Positions 51,258 through 59,097 of a stretch of DNA of 64,000 nucleotides are shown here, in pieces. A program made the position numbers and the translations under genes. The notes beneath the pieces were generated by a model. It was not told the DNA's origin, did no database searches, and worked only from the letters and a program-made list of their open reading frames with translations. Position 1 is the first letter of the stretch. Every line of letters starts with the position of its first letter. The DNA lies in assembly GCF_034096925.1 (NCBI RefSeq), contig NZ_JAWZSQ010000018.1, positions 1-64,000 on the forward strand, read 5' to 3'. Origin of the DNA: Patulibacter defluvii. Lineage in GTDB: Bacteria; Actinomycetota; Thermoleophilia; Solirubrobacterales; Solirubrobacteraceae.

Positions 51258-52367
51258 ATGACGACCGATAGCGCCGACCTGGGCGAGTCAGACGAGACTT
51301 CGAGCGATGGTTTTCCGCCCGCCGAGCGGAAGGTGGTCACGCAGAGCTACGACCTGTCTGTGCAGACGCTCGACGAGCGCTGGAGCAGCCGGGACCTCAT
51401 CCTGCCGGACATCCAGCGTGAGTACGTGTGGGACAACCCCCGAGCGTCCCGCTTGGTTGAATCGCTGCTCCTCAATATTCCTATTCCCGTTCTCTACTTG
51501 GCCGAGACGACAGACGGTAAGTGGGAGATCTTTGACGGGCACCAGCGAATTCGGTCTGTGGTCCGCTATTTGCACAACGAGTTTCGCTTGAGTCGCCTGT
51601 CGGTCCTAGCCGAGCTGAACGGTCTGCGGTTTCATCAACTGCCGGAGAGGGAGCAGCGCTTTCTCAAGAGCCGGATGATGAGAGCAGTGGTCATCGGTGA
51701 AGATTCGCACCCCAGTATGAAGTTCGAGATCTTCGAGCGGCTGAACACCGGCGCGGTGGTGCTCAACGCGCAAGAACTTCGCAACTCCCTTTACCGCGGC
51801 CCGTTCAACGACCTGCTCCGGGACCTCGCGAAGAACGATGTCTACCGACAAGCAATCGGGACTCGGGCACCGCGGAAGAGGATGGTCGACGAGGAGTTCG
51901 CGCTCCGGTTTTTCGCCCTCGCGGACCGCGTCGAGGCCTACAAGCCGCCGCTGAAGAAGTTCCTAAACGAGTATATGAGGAGTGTGCAAGACGCTTCGGA
52001 AACGACCATCAAAGGTCTCCGTGGTCGCTTCTTCGAGACCGTCGCGCCCATCGTCGAGGTATGGGGTGCCAGTGCGTACCGCCAAACCAATCGCCGAGGC
52101 GTCGCCACGGAACGGGCCCCGAATCGCGCGCTGTTCGACGCTCAAATGGTCGCGTTCGATCTGGTGAATGACAAGGAACGGATCCCGTCGATGACAAAGT
52201 CGATCGTCCGGGAGTTCGCGGATCTCTACGAGGACGAAGACTTCCGGTCGGCAGTTAGCCTGGCCACGGGCGATAGATCGCGGACGCTACTCCGCATTCG
52301 GCGTTCGGCGGAGGCGCTGCAGGCGGCGGGACTGGACGTGACCATACCCCCCGCTCTCTTGTCCTGA
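51258..52367 (+). CDS. DUF262 (ParB/Srx-fold nuclease-like) protein
   Basis: A 369-aa protein. The DUF262 pattern is clear: LPDIQREYVWDNPRASRLVE, SLLLNIPIPVLYLAETTDGK, the catalytic-type IFDGHQRIRSVVRYL (DGQQR variant with His), then MKFEIFERLNTGAVVLNAQE and LRNSLYRGPF. DUF262 is the N-terminal domain of GmrSD-type restriction enzymes and is frequent in phage-defence systems. The DUF1524 HNH domain of GmrSD is absent. It is followed 8 nt later by a HEPN gene, suggesting a two-gene system. Composition is less GC-rich than its surroundings. Confidence 0.85.
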   Translation: MTTDSADLGESDETSSDGFPPAERKVVTQSYDLSVQTLDERWSSRDLILPDIQREYVWDNPRASRLVESLLLNIPIPVLYLAETTDGKWEIFDGHQRIRSVVRYLHNEFRLSRLSVLAELNGLRFHQLPEREQRFLKSRMMRAVVIGEDSHPSMKFEIFERLNTGAVVLNAQELRNSLYRGPFNDLLRDLAKNDVYRQAIGTRAPRKRMVDEEFALRFFALADRVEAYKPPLKKFLNEYMRSVQDASETTIKGLRGRFFETVAPIVEVWGASAYRQTNRRGVATERAPNRALFDAQMVAFDLVNDKERIPSMTKSIVREFADLYEDEDFRSAVSLATGDRSRTLLRIRRSAEALQAAGLDVTIPPALLS

Positions 52368-52375
52368 CCGTTGCC

Positions 52376-53059
52376 ATGGCTTCATCCGCATTGCGAGCCT
52401 TCCAGCGGGCGCTGGGAGAAATCCAGGATCTGGAGCGGGCGGACCCAACTCCCTCAGGAGGAACACCTGCTGACTCCCGCGTCGCTCGAGCGGTGGGACG
52501 GGCATCGGTAGTTCTACTGACGAGCCACTTTGAGCGCTACGTCTACGCTGCGAACGAAGAAGCTTCGCGGGCCTTGGTTGCCGCACTGGACGGTGCAGAG
52601 CGGATCCCCGAAAGCATGAAGCTGTTGCATTCTCGACCGGCGATCGAGGAAATGATCGAGACGGGCTGGGAGAAGCGTGGGGCCAAGCTCCACGACTTCA
52701 TGGCGTCTGACGGATGGCTCTGGAGCGGCGGAGGAACCATTGTCCTTGAGCACGATCGGCTGCTGCGCTGGATGAAGACCCCGTCGCCGAAGAACCTTGT
52801 CCGCTATTACAAGTATTGGGGTGTCGACGACGTCTTTAGGGCTGTGACGCGAACTGCGCACACGCGCACTGAGTTGTGGCTTCGGATCGATGAGATGGTC
52901 ACCAAGCGGAACAACATTGCGCATGGCGACGCCAGCACCGAAGCGACACCGGCAGACCTCCGGTCCTACAAGGCCGCAGCTAGGCGCTTCTGTGCGCGAG
53001 CGGACCGGCAGTTGGCACGCGCCGTATCGAGGATCGGCGGGTCTGCTCGCCCCTGGTAG
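52376..53059 (+). CDS. HEPN-domain protein (MAE_28990/MAE_18760-like)
   Basis: A 227-aa helical protein. The C-terminal part contains TKRNNIAHGDAST, an RxxxxH motif (Arg-Asn-Asn-Ile-Ala-His) typical of HEPN ribonucleases, and SSHFERYVYAANEEASRALV-like helices near residue 45. Family resemblance is to the MAE_28990/MAE_18760 HEPN group, often next to DUF262 genes or in toxin-antitoxin and defence loci. Probably an RNase effector controlled by the DUF262 protein. The IS481 element begins 26 bp downstream. Confidence 0.78.
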   Translation: MASSALRAFQRALGEIQDLERADPTPSGGTPADSRVARAVGRASVVLLTSHFERYVYAANEEASRALVAALDGAERIPESMKLLHSRPAIEEMIETGWEKRGAKLHDFMASDGWLWSGGGTIVLEHDRLLRWMKTPSPKNLVRYYKYWGVDDVFRAVTRTAHTRTELWLRIDEMVTKRNNIAHGDASTEATPADLRSYKAAARRFCARADRQLARAVSRIGGSARPW

Positions 53060-53084
53060 GTGCGCGGCCATGGGGCTGGCTAGG

Positions 53085-54155
53085 TGTAGTTCCTAGGGAC
53101 GTTGTTCCATCCGGGGAGCCCCTGTTCGGGGAGGCTGGGAATCGCCAGAACCCCAGTCACCGAACACGAAGGGCTTCCCGGATGGACCTCCACGCTAACG
53201 CGGCACTCACGCTGCGCGGGAGACGACGCGTCATCGAGATGCGTCGACAGCAGCGCTCGTTCGCGGAGATCGCGCAAGCGATCGGAGCGAGCGAGCGCTG
53301 CTGTCGCACGTGGTGGCGGCGGTGGCAGACCGAGGGCGACCCGGGGCTGCGGGACCGCTCCAGCCGCCCAGAACGATCGCCGAACCAGACCCCGCCCGAT
53401 CGCGTCGACGCGATCCGGCTGCTCCGGGGCCTGCGATTCACCGGGCCCGAGATCGCGGAGGTCCTGACGATGCCTGTCTCGACCGTCTCCCGGGTGCTGA
53501 AGCGCGAAGGACTGGGCAAGCTCGGCCGGATCGGACTCGAGCCCGCCAAGCGGTTCGAGGTGTCCCGGCCCGGCGAGGTGCTGCACATCGACACCAAGAA
53601 GCTCGGCCGGATCCAGAACGGGCCCGGGCATCGCGTCACCGGCAACCGCCGCCGCAACGCACCGCGACCGACCGATGCTGCCGGGGTGCGCCGGTTCCAG
53701 GTCGGCTGGGAGGCCGTGCACGTCGCGATCGACGGCCACACCCGTCTGGCCTACGCCGAAGTCCTCCCCGACGAGAAGGCCACGACCACCATCGGCTTTA
53801 TCCACCGCGCCCTGGCGTTCTACGCCCGCCACGGCATCACGGTGCAGCGAATCCACAGCGACAACGGCTCCGCCTACCGCTCCACGATCTTCGCGCTCCA
53901 TCTGCGCCTGGCCGGGATCCGGCACACCCGCTCCAGGGCCTACCGGCCCCAGACCAACGGCAAAGCCGAACGCTTCATCCGCACCCTCCAAAACGGCTGG
54001 GCCTACGGCGCGATCTACGGCTCCTCAACCGACCGAACCGCCGCCCTTGACGGCTGGCTCGACTACTACAACCATCGCAGGCCCCACGCCGCCCTCGGCG
54101 GACCCCCCGGCCAGCCGAACCCCCGGCCAACCGGAACAACGTCCTTAGCCCTACA
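53085..54155 (+). mobile_element. IS481-family insertion sequence
   Basis: Terminal inverted repeats: left 53085-53108 starts TGTAG and ends ACGTTGTTCC; right 54133-54155 is its complement GGAACAACGT ... CTACA. The element is 1071 bp. CTAGG lies at 53080-53084 just outside the left end and at 54157-54161 one base outside the right end, a possible target duplication. It carries one transposase gene. Confidence 0.8.
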
Positions 54156-54342
54156 TCTAGGAGGGCCTTCGCTGGCCCTTCCGGCCCGCCTGCCGCCTAG
54201 CTGCACGTCTCCGTCGCCCGAGCGAGCTTCCGAAGCTGGCGTTCTTGCATCAGCGGACAGAAGCGCATCGGCCAGCCCTTGCGCCTACGATTCAGACCGT
54301 GTCTCAAGCCGCTATCCGTTCCCTGGCACTAGCCGACGTTGA
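53182..54342 (+). CDS. IS481-family transposase (frame altered at its 3' end)
   Basis: A DDE transposase. N-terminal helix-turn-helix (RSFAEIAQAIGASERCCRTW) and integrase core with Asp in LHIDTKKLGRI (about 136), Asp in RIHSDNGSAYRST (about 226) and Glu in NGKAERFIRTL (about 262): all three catalytic residues are present. After HAALGG, at a run of six C, this frame reads through the right inverted repeat to 54342. The alternative frame PPASRTPGQPEQRP ends at a TAG (54146-54148) inside the repeat, as expected for the family. So a one-base indel has altered the last residues; the natural end is about 54148. Confidence 0.88.
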   Translation: MDLHANAALTLRGRRRVIEMRRQQRSFAEIAQAIGASERCCRTWWRRWQTEGDPGLRDRSSRPERSPNQTPPDRVDAIRLLRGLRFTGPEIAEVLTMPVSTVSRVLKREGLGKLGRIGLEPAKRFEVSRPGEVLHIDTKKLGRIQNGPGHRVTGNRRRNAPRPTDAAGVRRFQVGWEAVHVAIDGHTRLAYAEVLPDEKATTTIGFIHRALAFYARHGITVQRIHSDNGSAYRSTIFALHLRLAGIRHTRSRAYRPQTNGKAERFIRTLQNGWAYGAIYGSSTDRTAALDGWLDYYNHRRPHAALGGPPGQPNPRPTGTTSLALHLGGPSLALPARLPPSCTSPSPERASEAGVLASADRSASASPCAYDSDRVSSRYPFPGTSRR

Positions 54343-55489
54343 CTGGGACTGGGTCGCGAGGATGCGCGCTGAAGGCGAGACGCTGTTCGTTGAGTGCAAA
54401 GCTGACATCGGGCGAGGTGAAGGGTTTCAGATCGCGAAGGCCGTCTCGGCGTTCGCGAACACCCTTGGTGGCTGGGTCCTCATTGGGGTCATGGACGATG
54501 GTTCGCTCAACAGCGAATGGCACCCGCCGACAGTGGAGCTTGTGGACCGTATTCGGCAGGCTCTCCGCGGCCAGGTCGACCCGTTGCCCGCTTTCGCGGC
54601 GCGCGTGGTCGAGGGGCCGGCGGGCAGTTCGGTCGGCGTCGTCCGCGTATACGAGTCCAGTGACACCCCGCATGTTCTCAAGACGGGCCAGGTCCTCGTA
54701 CGGGAGCCGGCTGAGGATCGTCGTGTCTATGTCTCCCGCCCGGTGGCGACCAATTTCGAACTCGCGTCGTTGATCTCACGGGGGCAGTTGTCGCGGGCAC
54801 GCACCGACGAACTCCTGCGCCGAACTAACCCCACCGGTTCCGCAGGGTTGGCCGTGGCCCATGGCGTCCACTCCCGGATCACTCTAGCCCTCGCGCCGCT
54901 GACCCTCAGTGGCCGTTGGCGGGATTGGCCTACGACGAGCGGTGCCGCTGAGGCGATGACGTTGCTCCTAGAAGGGCTGGGAGCAAGCGCCGAAACGGTT
55001 CAGATTCGCCCGCGCATGGATGGACTTGATGGCGTTGCTCGTACGTCGGACCTCGTCCCGTGGACTCCGGGTGGCGCGATGGCCTTTCGCAAGTTGATCG
55101 AGACGAGCGCCCGCAACGATGGTCTTCTGACCTGCGCCGTATCGTGGTTGGGCGAGCATCAGGACGGGCTCCTGCACTGGGAGCGCAGGCTTGGAGAGGG
55201 TGGCCTCGTTGTAGCCGAAATCGAGGGCTTGCTAGGCCCCCTTGCCGACTCGCTTGGAAAGAGTGAGCTCCTTGGCCGCTACGCAGCTCGCATCAAATGG
55301 GACGGGTTTGGAACCTTGTTTCGCATAGATCCGCACGATCGCGTTGGTGGTGATGCCATGGCTCATTGGGATGCGAGTGGGGACCTCGTCGTCGACGGTG
55401 ACGCCGGGCAGAACGAGAGCATCAGCCTCGCACATCGATGGGCGCGTGTCGCTGCCCGCGGATCCGGAGTTCCGGTCTGGGATGCCTGA
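54299..55489 (+). CDS. AlbA_2/Schlafen-like putative DNA- or RNA-binding protein
   Basis: About 396 aa from a GTG at 54299; the in-frame ATG at 54245 lies close to the IS and is less likely. The AlbA_2 domain is seen at residues 20-115: GETLFVECKADIGRGEGFQI, AKAVSAFANTLGGWVLIGVM, DDG. These Schlafen-type AlbA_2 domains often sit in defence or regulatory proteins. The remaining 280 residues are unassigned. The IS481 element separates it from the HEPN gene, possibly displacing its original promoter. Lower GC than neighbours to the right. Confidence 0.8.
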   Translation: MSQAAIRSLALADVDWDWVARMRAEGETLFVECKADIGRGEGFQIAKAVSAFANTLGGWVLIGVMDDGSLNSEWHPPTVELVDRIRQALRGQVDPLPAFAARVVEGPAGSSVGVVRVYESSDTPHVLKTGQVLVREPAEDRRVYVSRPVATNFELASLISRGQLSRARTDELLRRTNPTGSAGLAVAHGVHSRITLALAPLTLSGRWRDWPTTSGAAEAMTLLLEGLGASAETVQIRPRMDGLDGVARTSDLVPWTPGGAMAFRKLIETSARNDGLLTCAVSWLGEHQDGLLHWERRLGEGGLVVAEIEGLLGPLADSLGKSELLGRYAARIKWDGFGTLFRIDPHDRVGGDAMAHWDASGDLVVDGDAGQNESISLAHRWARVAARGSGVPVWDA

Positions 55490-55592
55490 GGCGAGACGGG
55501 ACGATCCCCGGCCTGCGGGTGCTGGCGCGGTTCGGCGAGGTGACGGCCAACCGCTCGCTCTGGTTCGCCCGGCGCGACGTCGCGCGCGGGCG

Positions 55593-55928
55593 GTGGCGGC
55601 GGTAGCGGTCGCGTTGCAGGCCGTCCGCGCCTGGGCGCCGATGCACCTGGACCGGCTGGCCGCGATCCACGCCGCCGACCTGGGTGGGACGGTCGAGGAC
55701 TGGCAGGCGTTCCCGGCCACCGTCCCGTGGTCGTTCTCCCCGGTTGGTGGGCCGTTCCTGGTCGGGCAGCAGCAGGTGGCCGACACACTCCACCGGTCCG
55801 GCTCCCTGCCCGAGCCGATGATCGTCGTCGTCGAGGCTCACGAGCCGGCGCCGGCCGAGGCGGTGCGCGCGGCGCTGACGGCGGCGGGCGGGCAGCCGGC
55901 GGTGCGGCTCCGAGCGGCGCGGGGGTAG
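55593..55928 (+). CDS. Small hypothetical ORF at the right edge of the island
   Basis: A 111-aa reading frame from a GTG at 55593 (or 95 aa from the ATG at 55641). GC-rich codons mark the return to native sequence. Sequence such as LGGTVEDWQAFPATVPWSFS and QVADTLHRSGSLPEPMIVVV looks protein-like, but I recognise no family. In another frame, 55500-55608 encodes ARFGEVTANRSLWFARRDVA before a stop, so this may be the remains of a disrupted gene. Low confidence in the start. Confidence 0.4.
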   Translation: MAAVAVALQAVRAWAPMHLDRLAAIHAADLGGTVEDWQAFPATVPWSFSPVGGPFLVGQQQVADTLHRSGSLPEPMIVVVEAHEPAPAEAVRAALTAAGGQPAVRLRAARG

Positions 55929-56112
55929 GGGACTGAGGGAGGGGGCCGCGGCGCGTCGGGCCCACTCGCCGCGGCGGACGCGCCGGCCCTGGTTCTCGGG
56001 AATGACGACCGTGCCGGGGGAGGGGCGAGCCGAAACAGCAGGTTCGCGCCAGTTGAGGCGGGACCCGGTTCGCCTCGTGGGCGGTGTGGAGCGGGCGGCG
56101 GTGGCCCGCCCC
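55929..56112. terminator. Intergenic region with two hairpins downstream of acyl-CoA dehydrogenase
   Basis: GAGGCG/CGCCTC (56055-56076) and GCGGGC/GCCCGC (56091-56109) form small stems beside the minus-strand acyl-CoA dehydrogenase stop at 56113 and may end its transcript. No gene is seen here. Confidence 0.4.
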
Positions 56113-57294
56113 TCACAACCCGTACGACTTCCCGATCACGTCCAACAGGATCTCGTCCGCCCCGGCCCCGATCCGGTACAGGCGGATGTCCCGGAAGACG
56201 CGCTCGACGTCGTACTCGGTCATGTAGCCGGCACCGCCGAGGATCTGGACGCAGTGGTCGGCGACGTCGAAGGCGACCTGGGTGGCCTTGAGCTTCGCCT
56301 GCGAGATCGCGCGCACCGGGTAGTCGCCGTTCGCGTAGGACCAGGCGGTGCCGTAGATCAGCTGCCGCGCCGCCGCGATGTCGGTGGCCATCTGGGCGAA
56401 CTTGTGGCGGATCGCCTGGTGCTTGCCGAGCGGCCTCCCGAACGTCGCCCGCTCGTTCGCGTAGGCGAGGGCCTTGTCGAAGGCGTACTGGGCGTACCCG
56501 AGCGCGCCCGCGGCCCCGATCAGGCGCTCGGCCTGCAGCTCCCACATGATCTGGAAGAAGCCCTTGCCCGGCTCCGGCCCGAGCAGCGCGTCCGCTCCGA
56601 CGCGCACGTCCTGGAAGGCCAGCAACGCGGTATCCGACGCGTGCATGCCCATCTTCGACAGCTTCTGCTCGCGGACCACGCCCGGCGCGTCCATCGGCAC
56701 CAGGAAGATCGAGAAGCCGTCGTAGCCCGCCTCGGCGTCGGTCTTGGTGACCAGCATGATCATGCCCGCCCGGTGACCGTTGGTGATGAAGGTCTTCGCG
56801 CCGTTGATCACCCACTCGTCGCCGTCGCGCACCGCCCGGGTCTTGATCGCCGCCACGTCCGATCCCGCGTCCGGCTCGGTGATCCCGAGCGCGAACACCG
56901 TCTCGCCCCGCACGCCGGCCGGCACCCAGCGCTGCCGCTGCTCCTCGCTGCCGAACTCGAGCAGCGGCGGGATCACCATGTCGGTGTGGACCGAGAGCCC
57001 CATCAGCAACCCGCCGCTGCCCCCGCGCGCGATCTCCTCGGCCAGGACGATGTTCGAGAAGTAGTCCCCGCCCTGCCCGCCGTACTGCTCCGGCACCGAC
57101 AGGCCCAGGAAGCCGACCTCGCCCAGCCGCCGCACGATCGCGTCGGGGAACGTCGTCCGCTCCCACTCGTGCACGTTCGGCACGATCTCGCGGTCGACGA
57201 AGGCCCGGATCGAGGCCCGCAGCGCGTCGTGCTCGTCGCCGAAGATGAAGTGCCGGGCGGTCGCGGCGTGGTCGGGCTTGATCACGGTGGCCAT
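56113..57294 (-). CDS. Acyl-CoA dehydrogenase
   Basis: A 393-aa protein from the ATG at 57294. Motifs: FALGITEPDAGSDVAAIKTR, WVINGAKTFITNGHRAGMIM, TFGRPLGKHQAIRHKFAQMA and VQILGGAGYMTEYDVERVFR. At the MCAD catalytic-Glu position it has YRIGAGADEILLDVIG, without Glu; isovaleryl-CoA and citronellyl-CoA type dehydrogenases use a base elsewhere, so a branched substrate is possible. An operator sits only 15 nt upstream of the start. Confidence 0.92.
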   Translation of the reverse strand: MATVIKPDHAATARHFIFGDEHDALRASIRAFVDREIVPNVHEWERTTFPDAIVRRLGEVGFLGLSVPEQYGGQGGDYFSNIVLAEEIARGGSGGLLMGLSVHTDMVIPPLLEFGSEEQRQRWVPAGVRGETVFALGITEPDAGSDVAAIKTRAVRDGDEWVINGAKTFITNGHRAGMIMLVTKTDAEAGYDGFSIFLVPMDAPGVVREQKLSKMGMHASDTALLAFQDVRVGADALLGPEPGKGFFQIMWELQAERLIGAAGALGYAQYAFDKALAYANERATFGRPLGKHQAIRHKFAQMATDIAAARQLIYGTAWSYANGDYPVRAISQAKLKATQVAFDVADHCVQILGGAGYMTEYDVERVFRDIRLYRIGAGADEILLDVIGKSYGL

Positions 57295-57308
57295 CGGGTC
57301 TCCTCGAT

Positions 57309-57340
57309 TGTCTGGACAGACTGTGCAGGCAGACTGTCCC
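57309..57340. promoter_or_regulatory. Regulon-type operator upstream of acyl-CoA dehydrogenase
   Basis: TGTCTGGACAGACTGT (57309-57324) matches the consensus perfectly, and a further AGACTGTCC lies at 57331-57339. It is 15 nt from the minus-strand start at 57294, overlapping where its -10 should be. Confidence 0.65.
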
Positions 57341-57376
57341 GGGAGGGTAGCACCGCGGTTGGCCGCCCGGCCAGGC

Positions 57377-58165
57377 TCAGCGTCCCTGCCAGCGCGGCGG
57401 CCGCTTCTCGGTGAACGCCCGCGCCCCCTCGCGCGCGTCCTCCGAACCCATCACCGGGTCGACGAGCGCCGCCTGCCGGTCCCAGAACTCGTCGTCGCTC
57501 CACGACCACTGCTGCTGCACGATCTGCTTCGTCGCCACCAGCGCCAGTGGCCCGTTGGTGGCGATCGCGGTCGCCAGCTCGCGGGCCGCCGCCACCGCCT
57601 CGCCCGGCTCGACCAGGCGGTTGATCGCCCCCAGCGCGTAGGCCCGGTCGGCCGTGATCAGCTCGCCGGTCAGCGCCAGCTCCAGCGCCAGCGGGGGCGG
57701 CAGCAGCCGCGGCAGCCGTCGCAGCGCCCCGCCCGCCGCCACCAGCGAGCGCTTCGCCTCGGGGATCCCGATCTTCGCGCCCTTGGCGGCCACGATCAGG
57801 TCGCAGGCGAGCGCGATCTCCAGTCCGCCGGCGACGGCGAAGCCCTCGATCGCGGCGATCAGCGGCTTGCGCGACGCCCGCCGCACGATCCCGGCGAAGC
57901 CGCGGTCGCCCGCCCACGGCCGCTGGCCCGTCTCCGCGAACGCCTTCAGGTCCATTCCGGCGCAGAACCCGCGCCCGGCCCCGGTCACGATCCCGACCGA
58001 CAGCGACGGCTCGGCGTCGAGGTGGTCGAGCGCGTCGGCCATCGCCTGGGCCAGCGGCAGGTCGACCGCGTTGCGGACCTGCGGCCGGTTGAGGGTCAGC
58101 AGCAGCACCCCGTCGTGCTCCTCGCGCAGGAGGGGGGGCGCGTCCGGTCCGTCGTCGGCGGTCAT
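57377..58165 (-). CDS. Enoyl-CoA hydratase/isomerase
   Basis: A 262-aa crotonase-fold protein from the ATG at 58165. LLLTLNRPQVRNAVDLPLAQ, FCAGMDLKAF (oxyanion), PLIAAIEGFAVAGGLEIALA (oxyanion), and IGIPEAKRSLVAAGGALRRL with Glu in PEAKR are present. Ends in the usual EKRPPRWQGR. Likely a beta-oxidation enzyme. It lies between an acyl-CoA dehydrogenase and a divergent hydratase. Confidence 0.92.
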   Translation of the reverse strand: MTADDGPDAPPLLREEHDGVLLLTLNRPQVRNAVDLPLAQAMADALDHLDAEPSLSVGIVTGAGRGFCAGMDLKAFAETGQRPWAGDRGFAGIVRRASRKPLIAAIEGFAVAGGLEIALACDLIVAAKGAKIGIPEAKRSLVAAGGALRRLPRLLPPPLALELALTGELITADRAYALGAINRLVEPGEAVAAARELATAIATNGPLALVATKQIVQQQWSWSDDEFWDRQAALVDPVMGSEDAREGARAFTEKRPPRWQGR

Positions 58166-58182
58166 GGCGCCACGATACGTGG

Positions 58183-58212
58183 TGGACGATCTGTCAGGAC
58201 AACTCGTATGAT
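58183..58212 (+). promoter_or_regulatory. Promoter and operator between divergent enoyl-CoA hydratases
   Basis: TGGACG (58183-58188), an 18-bp spacer and TATGAT (58207-58212) make a promoter 8 nt before the ATG at 58221, predicting a leaderless transcript. TGTCAGGACAACTCGT (58192-58207) fits the operator consensus with few mismatches and occupies the spacer. Confidence 0.6.
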
Positions 58213-58220
58213 CGACGCCG

Positions 58221-59021
58221 ATGCCGACCGCGCCCTACGAGTCGATCCGCGTCGCCCGCCGCGACGGCGTCGCCGCGATCGAGCTCCACCGCCCGCAGGC
58301 GCTCAACGCCTGGACCCCGCAGATGGGCCGCGAGCTGCTCGACGCGCTGCGGGCGGCGGCCGCCGACGAGACGGTGCGGGCGATCCTGATCACCGGCGCC
58401 GGCCGCGCCTTCTCCGCCGGGGCCGACGTCAAGGTCCCGCGCGAGCTGACCGCCGAGGGCGACCCCGACCTCCACAGCCGCCTGCGCGAGATCTACAACC
58501 CGATCGTGCTGGCGATCCGGGCCGCGCCGAAGCCGGTGATCGCCGCCGTCCAGGGCGCCGCCGCGGGGCTGGGCTTCTCGCTCGCCCTCGCCTGCGACCT
58601 GGTGCTGGCCGCCGAGTCGGCCTACTTCCTGCTCGCCTTCGTCCACATCGCGGTGATGCCCGACGGCGGCGCGACCTTCAACCTGCCGGCGCGGATCGGC
58701 TACGCCCGCGCGGCCGAGCTGGCGATGCTCGGCGAGCGGCTGCCTGCCCGGCGGGCGCTGGAGTGGGGGGTCGTCAACGCCATCCACCCGGACGACGAGC
58801 TGGCGACCGCGGCCGCGGCGCTGGCCGCGCGGCTGGCCGCCGGGCCGACGGTGGCGATCGCCTCGGCCAAGGCCGCGCTGGGCGCCGCGACCGCGGCCGG
58901 CCTGGAGGCCCACCTGGCGCTCGAGGCCGACCTGCAGCAGCGCCACGCCACCACCGCCGACTACGCCGAAGGGGTCGCCGCCTTCAAGGAGAAGCGGCGG
59001 CCGAGGTTCTCCGGCCGCTGA
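58221..59021 (+). CDS. Enoyl-CoA hydratase/isomerase
   Basis: A 266-aa crotonase-fold protein. IELHRPQALNAWTPQMGREL, FSAGADVKVPRELTAEGDPD (oxyanion), PVIAAVQGAAAGLGFSLALA (oxyanion), then HIAVMPDGGATFNLPARIGY, where the usual Glu is replaced by an Asp-Gly-Gly segment. This resembles FadB4/isomerase-type paralogues rather than classical hydratases. Ends KEKRRPRFSGR. Transcribed alone, from a leaderless-type promoter. Confidence 0.92.
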   Translation: MPTAPYESIRVARRDGVAAIELHRPQALNAWTPQMGRELLDALRAAAADETVRAILITGAGRAFSAGADVKVPRELTAEGDPDLHSRLREIYNPIVLAIRAAPKPVIAAVQGAAAGLGFSLALACDLVLAAESAYFLLAFVHIAVMPDGGATFNLPARIGYARAAELAMLGERLPARRALEWGVVNAIHPDDELATAAAALAARLAAGPTVAIASAKAALGAATAAGLEAHLALEADLQQRHATTADYAEGVAAFKEKRRPRFSGR

Positions 59022-59097
59022 GCGCGCCATTTGGTGCGCCAGAGGTCCTGAACGGCGCGCCGCCGGCCGGCGCCGCCGCCGGGAGCGCGCGTCGGGC

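Larger units (their letters stand above)
51063..55489. mobile_element. Lower-GC accessory island (defence-like genes plus an IS481 element)
   Basis: The region 51200-53060 and 54250-55489 uses many A/T-ending codons, unlike the GC-saturated genes around it, and holds a DUF262 protein, a HEPN protein, an AlbA_2 protein and an insertion sequence. The left edge follows the thiolase pseudogene; the right edge is where GC-rich sequence resumes near 55490. No integrase, tRNA or clear attachment repeats were seen, so the exact limits are approximate. Confidence 0.6.

Noticed and set aside
53080..53991. Minus-strand 303-aa frame inside the IS element
   Set aside because: Antisense to the well-supported transposase, with no domain signal.
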